A stretch of 64,000 nucleotides of DNA from Karalla daura (Eukaryota; Chordata; Actinopteri; Chaetodontiformes; Leiognathidae). Under the pieces are notes generated by a model. That model made no database searches. It was given only the letters and a program-made list of their open reading frames with translations, and was not told the origin of the DNA. Of this stretch, positions 57,476 to 64,000 are shown in pieces; positions within the stretch are counted from its first letter, which is position 1, and every line of letters starts with the position of its first letter. The translations under genes were made by a program, and so were the position numbers. The stretch lies in assembly GCA_029224185.1 (NCBI GenBank), contig CM055188.1, positions 2,295,001 through 2,359,000 of the forward strand, given 5' to 3'.

Positions 57476-60400
57476 TGACACAGAAATATATTTTATATCA
57501 ACTCTCAACACAGTGGGCATGCTATAATATATACCCTGCAAAGTGGCATCATTAAAGTGAGAAAACTATATACAAATGTGGGCCTGACTGCTCTGATATG
57601 TCAGACCTCTGGTTTTATTTACTTTCCTATAACCTGACCATGGTGGAGTATTATCCGATGGAGAATGGGAGATGTTGACCCACCACGTCTCACTGCTTTT
57701 CTCTCATTGTATGTAAACGGTGCTTCTGTAACTCAGGAAGCCATGCGTAAATATTTGAGATCAAGCCCACCCCCTGATCTTGTTGCTTTTTATTCCGCAC
57801 TTCTTTTCACCGGCCAGGATTAAAACCTATGCTTATCTCTTAATCAAAAGTATGTAGACATGCATGTACAGGTCATGCTGTTTCCTTCATCCTTGCAGGC
57901 ATCAAGTAAAGCAAATTGAACTCTTTATTTGTAGATATGATATCATGCATAAACAAATACTCAAATGAAGCAATGTTTTGCTCTTATTTATTAGTATAAA
58001 AAGAAGTGCTGATGTGTAAATGTGATTTAAGTTTATTGTTTTCAGGATATTATTAATAGGGCTGATTGGCTAGTTATGTTGTGTTGCCAGGAGACTTTCT
58101 TTACAGAGCAACCACACCTCCTTCTCACACTGTAATGAGACAGAGTTGACAAATTGGATGGGACCTAGCAGAACACTCAGTGCTGGCCCCTGCCTTTACT
58201 GTCAACAACACGCTGTTGCTGCATGAATTTCACACCATTAGTTGTGTCAAATGATAAGCTCATAATATGATACTCCTTGCACACCATATGTTTGTCAGAC
58301 AAAGGTTGATTTTTCGTTTTGGTTTACTTATTTATATACTTTTTTATCCTAAAATTTCCCATCTTTAATTCCACTTGGAGTCAAAGGTTTCTACTCCTCT
58401 GGGTAATCTTGTTAAGTTAAATGTGAACGAAACCATCTCACATTTGGACTTGTGCATTGGAAATGAAGAATTTTTCCAAGAAACAAAATGTTAAAGAATC
58501 CCCCGTGGAGATCATCCATCATGTAAGAGAGTAGAGGAGCAGCTGAGGGTTTCCTTTATTTGCATTCACCTGGGAATTATAAATCACCACAAGTGAGAAC
58601 AAGAGTCAATTGTTGTGTTTTCAGAAATATTTTAACTTTAGTTTTCAGCCTTTTGTAACAAGCGACTGATAACATCAACATCCTGTTGATCCAGTGTTGG
58701 CTGTCGTGGTATGTGGTACAGAGCCACAATATAAGCAGTTTCCCACGCAGATTTGCTAAGCCACTGTTGTATTTGTACGCGTGGGAAATCTTACACAGGA
58801 GTTAGGTGAATACCTGCCCTCAGGATGTTCAATTCTATGTGTCTGCTGAAACATTCCTTTAAAAGTTTATGATGTCCCTTGCAGTTCAGTGAGAAAGCTG
58901 TCAGTAGACTCAAGACTTTCTCACACTTCAACATTGAATTGTTGCCAATGAGGATGAGTCTTACAAATATGATGTTTGTATTTAATGGATAAATAATGAC
59001 ATTGTAAAGGTAAGTTTTGACTGTGAATGAGAGTACATTGAAGAGAATAGACTCTAATTTTAGTCACATTAGAAATTATTTCAAACTGCAGGAATACATG
59101 CCAACATGAGACACTACATGTCAAGCCAACCAGACTACGAAAAATCCAATTAGACCTTTGCCTTTGGCACCGGATGTGATGGATATATGTCTGAATGGCC
59201 CAATGCACGATCGACAATCCGTGTTGCTTTATTTGCATCGTTTGACATTAGTTGCCCTAATAATTCTTGAGATATAAGCACAAATGTAATTTTTCGCCCA
59301 AAGTGCTGCCCATTGTGGACAAATGTACAATTCAAAATGCGTGAAAATGAAATCAGTTCTTCCCCTATGAGTGATGAATCTGTCTCCCAAATATAAAATC
59401 GCACTAACACGAAAAACATGCGGCCGTGGTCGAAATGGGGGCGGACACAGCAGTGGACGTGGCACATGCACCGTTCTGGCAGATGGTTGGGCCAAAAGTA
59501 TAATATCCCTGACAATTTGCGTTCAGGGATATAATTAGATTTCTCTATGGGCAACCGCAGAAGGATATGGACCGAGAACCAAGACAGCACCACCACTGTT
59601 ACCAAGCTTCAACAATGTAAGTACATTTTTGTACAAGTCCTTAGTACATAAAATTCATACTCCCCCACTCTTGACAGAGAACAAGAGTTTTAAGATCTGC
59701 AAAGAGAGAAGACTGTAAAATCCACAAAGAAAGTCCTCTGCTTCGTGTGGCTTCTACATCAAGGCCATCAGAGAATGGAACAGAGCCCCCAGTGGAACTG
59801 CCTCCTAGTGTTCTCTGCTTGGCTGCGCTCCGCTGGCCATTGTTATTGTCATTGTTGCAACCATCTCCTCAGTTCTTGTAAATGATTCATGATATTACAC
59901 ACAATGATAAATTTTGATAAACTAAATGAAATTATTAAAAAGTTAAGTGTTTTCCATCAGTGATATTTTACTTGGCCTTTTTCTTAACTTAAAAACCATC
60001 CAGACTTAACAAGATGGTGAGGCTGGTGTTTGATCCACAGGAAGTGGGTGACCACGGGACTGTGATTATCCACAATCAGATCTTTGCTCAGTTTCACTCC
60101 TTCAAACATTTGTGAATTTCCAAGTGATTGACTCACTTACCTGGAGCACACATTGACAATCTCTGCTGCAGACTGCATCAACAGCTAGATTGCATGTGTT
60201 GCCTGAGAATTCATGGTGTTTTATGTAAATTTAGATTTATGTTGATCTTCTATCAATTAAAAAATAAACTGAGTCAGTTCATACTGCTTGGAAAATAATC
60301 AGTGTTAGACAGCACCAACCTTTGCAGAGCATATATGAACAGGACACTTTGGCTGCTTTGCATTAGGCCAATAAAATGACTCATCTCACATTCGGCATGT

Positions 60401-60566
60401 TGAGCATGAGCTGCTACCATCAGGAAGGAGGTACAAAGTCCCTCTGCAGACTCAACATCTAAAAATTAATTCACAGTATACTTTCGTGCAACAGATTCAA
60501 ATCCCTTTGAATCTCTTTGAACCTGAATATGTGAGGCGTAGGGCCTGTCCAGACAAAAGGATGTTT
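57476..60566. other. No supported gene
   Basis: Mostly AT-rich. A more GC-balanced segment at about 59,135-59,610 with overlapping minus-strand frames (59,150-59,605) is probably a repeat, and includes a short hairpin 'atccctga...tcaggga' at about 59,506-59,532. No family recognised. Confidence 0.4.
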
Positions 60567-60960
60567 TGTCACCGTATTTAAAAACATGGATCCATTTCAG
60601 CATTTTGGTTTTTTTTCGGCATGGCAACAAAGAGTACACATGTAAACAAAGAACTAGTGCTTCTTCTTCATGGCCAAAAGAGCTCTTCCATGTTGTCTTG
60701 TGTTTCGAATGCTACCTACTGGTGTGGTGAGTTCAGTGGGACGCATGCGCCACTAATGTGATGTCGTGTGACGCCCCAAATCATCATGCACCATTTTTAG
60801 GATTTTCGGGGAAGTACATCTGAGCTCTAAGTAAGGTCATGCCAGTACCATGTAGTGGAAACAGGGCATTTGGCACCTCTACAGCATGAACAAAATGTAG
60901 ATGTGTAAATAGCAGACAGAGATGACTTGAAGATTGACTTCAGGATGCCTGTTTAAAATC
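60567..60960 (+). repeat. Dispersed repeat shared with 26,010 and with 985-1,030
   Basis: 60,567-60,780 matches 26,010-26,160. The continuation 'tttggcacctctacagcatgaac' (about 60,869) matches about 987-1,012. This joins two otherwise separate fragments of one repeat family, whose longest copy may include the Myb/SANT-like exons at 1.1-1.7 kb. Confidence 0.65.
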
Positions 60961-63490
60961 TACATAGAGTGGTTTAATGAACAGTGTAACAGGAAGAGTC
61001 AGATCAAATCAAATGAATTTGATCAGTTAAAATGGAATAGTTAAACATTTTCTTCTACACTCTGTTCATACAGTACATATTACAGGTTAGGGTTAGGTTT
61101 CCCATGCCAAACAAACATTACTTATCTTATGTCTCATTTTATGCAGTGTATCTGAAAGGTGGAACAACTTCTGCAGGCTGGAGTTTCTTCCTGCTATGGA
61201 GCTGGCTCTGTCTAAGGGTTTAGCTTAAAACATTCTTACTGACCTTACAACTGTTTGTAAGTCAGTCTGTCTTGTTTTTGTATATGGCATTCATTCTTAT
61301 ATTATATTAACTTATTATTATATTGTCTATAACTATATTGCTGTTTTTTTCCTTCTTCACTTTGCTGCTCCAAACTGTGGGACGAATAATTAAATTATTT
61401 ATCCCTTGTTTTCAATACCAGTTCTGTTGCAGATGCAAGCTGAAAGTACTGTGTCAGAGGTTTATGGAGGTTTCTTGAAGAGAGGCAAGTGAAATGAAAT
61501 GCATAGGCCTGGGCAAGCTGAGGTTCATGTTTTTTTTGTGTGCCCAGCATGGGAATGATAATACTTGCATGATATTCATGGCAACGGTAAGATCATCTGT
61601 GGAGTTACAATTCACAGATTGTCATTGGAATCTTCTTGGTAAATAAAGCACATTTCAGGAAGCTGAGTAGCAGCATTTTTTGTCTCTTGATGACACACTG
61701 TGACAATAAATTTCTGTGAGTGGTAACTGCCAGCTGGCAGGAAGACAGATAGCCAGACAGCCAACCAAAGTTCTCAGGGGAAGAGAGAGACAATGGCTTC
61801 TTTATATCTCTACCACACATTCCAGGGAAGGAAGAAGCAGGCTTGCCCGCCTGCTGTTTAAACGTGAAAGAGACTAGTTCATCCAGTCTGTGTCATGAAA
61901 CTTGCCATTTTGTCAGTGCAGTCATCTCAGTGTGGATACATTTTGCAGCATGTTGTACATGTGAAGAACATTTTTTCATGATTAATGACCCGAGAGGCCC
62001 AAACAATATCCCATCAGTTATATCATTTTTAACAGTGCATTGGAATCAGGCATTTTGAAGCTGCTGCTGTTTGCAACAGATCAGTTGCAACATCTCCAGA
62101 GATCATCATTTTTCCTGCCATGGAGGGTGAGGTGAAAGTTGTGATGATAAAATTATTAACAACAAAAAATATCTCCATTCTTCACAGTTCAGTATTACAC
62201 TTTACATATCAGAATGCAAACCAAACCAATATTTTAAGCAATAAGTCCAATCCACCACAATGCTTGTCCTGTTTTTCAGTATTGTAAAACACTAACATAT
62301 TGCGTCCCTGTGCATTAAATAAATATAACAGACAGAATCAACATTGGAACAAAGCTTTAATTTCTTTAATCAACTTTGAAATCCAACATTTCACTATCTT
62401 TTGAAGAAAACAGTATTGTTGGCGGAAACACTTTAAGCAATTATTTTTATTTATATTTAATTAATTAAATATTGAATTATTTTCATAAGAAAGCAGGCAT
62501 TTGTATGACCATTTAAATACTATTGAACAGGCAAATATTTGCTCGCCCATCTGCTGTCGACAGCCAAAAACTTGGAAAAAAACTTGAACTTGTCTGGCCT
62601 CCCGATTCTTGTGTAGCATTGCAAGAACTCATTGCTTTGTGAACATAGTCATTAAGCACATCATACATGTTAATTATAGCATTTATTTTATATTTTCATT
62701 ACTAACAAGGAGCTTTTTTCTGGACACACTGATGACACTATTTCACTCACTAACATCCTCTATAGACTAGAATGTGTGAGTGTTACTATTCTTATAGAGC
62801 AATGGCCACAGATAATTTGTTTTGCTATAAAAGGTCCCCATTTTTTATTGCACAAATTGAGGGACTTGAAAAATTCTGAGGTAATTCTTGGGAAAGTATT
62901 ACCCATAAGTATTTATAAGTATTCAGAGATAAAAATGAGTATTTCGACATCAGTAAGAAAAATCAACAATATAATAGCATGACTTACTTGAAATTTAGGA
63001 GACCCCATTTTACATCATTATTTTCAATTTAACCAAATCCACTCAGGTGCTTTCTCACCTACTTACCTACCTGCTACAGCTGCGTCAGCAAGGGCATCCT
63101 GTTGTCCCTGCTCAGGAGAACCTGCTTTCTTCCCAAGTTTTGGCTCCCACACAATGACATAGCAGGAAGCTTAGAATCAATCTGAAAATGTGTTTGAGGC
63201 CAAATAATTTATTTTGTAAATGTGGAAAAATGGCAAAATAAAAACATCATATGTGGGCTTATTCGGTTATACTTAATATTACAAATCAACATTACAGTTA
63301 AAAAATACTGCCAGTTGGATGGACTCAAAAAACTTGCGGTTCTTTTAAAATGAGAAAAGGAGCCATATAAACACAACTTATTATGATTTTATTGTCAATG
63401 TGCAATACACCTAAAAATGATAGATATGAGAAGCCTGCAAAGTAATAAAATAATCAATATTTCTAAAGCTGAGAGGTAACTGTCGATGGA
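60961..63490. other. No supported gene
   Basis: AT-rich intergenic sequence upstream of the right-edge exon. No conserved frame, and no repeat family recognised. Confidence 0.45.
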
Positions 63491-63499
63491 TAGAAATCA

Positions 63500-63934
63500 T
63501 GAATCTCAAATAAATCCTCTTTCTGTTTCTCCCCCTCTCTCTCAGACACGCAGGCACAGACACACACGGAGACAAAGAGACACAGAAGGAGAGACAGAGG
63601 GAAATAGAGAGAGAGACTGCGTGCCAACCTCTCTGGAGGAGGAGGAAATTCCTCGCTGATTTACTTTACATTACTTCCCAGTGCAGTCAGAGCAAACAAC
63701 CCTGACGTTGCAGACAGAGATCTAGGTCGCTTTCGGCACCTCGAAGCAATTCTTTTCTTCTCTACATCCTCCTCGTCCTCCCGCCTCTCTCCTTCCTCCT
63801 CGACATTTCGGCTCGGGTGCTGACTGTTCGGCCGCTGGCCCAAGACCCTGGGAGAAGTGTTGGGGCCAAGGAGAGAAAGCCGCTCTGACTGACTATCGGA
63901 TTGTTTTACAGCGTTTTCCCCTTTCCAAGTAATG
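63500..63934 (+). other. Candidate host-gene first exon ending at ATG|GTGAGT
   Basis: From about 63,500 the composition changes to purine-rich (cagacacacacggagacaaa) and then GC-richer sequence with several CpGs (63,720-63,900), unlike the preceding 3 kb. The block ends 'aagtaATG' immediately followed by a consensus splice donor, GTGAGT (63,935-63,940), then AT-rich sequence like an intron. If the ATG is used, exon 1 would encode only the initiator methionine, an arrangement known from calmodulin and PLP/M6 proteolipid genes. The gene cannot be named from this. It could equally be a purely non-coding first exon. No TATA box is evident upstream. Confidence 0.5.
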
Positions 63935-64000
63935 GTGAGTGTGTGAAATGCATCGATACCTTTGTTGGTTTTTCTTTGACCAATTAATTGGTAAATATAA

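Noticed and set aside
59150..59605. 151-aa minus-strand ORF as a host exon
   Set aside because: No domain features, no splice consensus at its ends and a repeat-like composition with an overlapping second frame of similar quality.

Overview
The window looks like teleost fish nuclear DNA. Tc1/mariner, hAT, BEL/Pao, Ty3/gypsy, L2-type and Rex1/CR1-type LINE, and Maverick/Polinton remnants all occur together with long tetranucleotide microsatellites and AT-rich intergenic DNA. There is no prokaryotic or organellar gene organisation. I see no complete host gene. The only host candidate is a GC-richer first exon at the right edge (about 63,500-63,934), which ends in an ATG directly followed by a splice donor (GTGAGT).

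Layout. 0-3.1 kb: degraded Myb/SANT-like (Harbinger-associated) exons, then a complete Tc1-like element (1,896-3,113) with TA target duplication and an open 345-aa transposase. 3.1-6.7 kb: two copies of a teleost dispersed element followed by a tandem array of its terminal unit. 7.4-7.9 kb: BEL/Pao reverse transcriptase remnant on the minus strand. 8-14 kb: unclassified repeats, a (CTAT)n array and a diverged tandem duplication (11.3-13.7 kb). 14.5-20.8 kb: inverted arms of about 410 bp enclose a minus-strand Ty3/gypsy pol remnant whose integrase lies upstream of RT (Gmr1-type order), plus a second terminal-unit array. 20.8-27.2 kb: unclassified repeats and a candidate LTR (24,691-25,248).

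27.2-52.1 kb is one nested insertion. A Ty3/gypsy element with PNMA-like Gag is bounded by related LTRs (27,218-28,844 and 50,810-52,067), a 4-bp CAAT target duplication and a polypurine tract. Its interior is split by later arrivals: an unclassified 1.1-kb block, a hAT element with perfect 8-bp duplications (33,819-35,843), a (GATA)n-bearing repeat, a Polinton fragment (about 39.0-42.3 kb; integrase, minor-capsid-like, adenain-like protease and a minus-strand small virion-protein remnant), a Rex1/CR1-like LINE on the minus strand (about 42.7-44.8 kb) and an L2-type LINE (about 46.3-50.0 kb).

52.1-63.5 kb is gene-poor DNA with a few old repeats, including a 5'-truncated L2 3' end. Apart from the Tc1 transposase and the spliced hAT reading frame, the element genes are broken by stops, frameshifts or deletions. 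They should be read as relics, not a working pathway.
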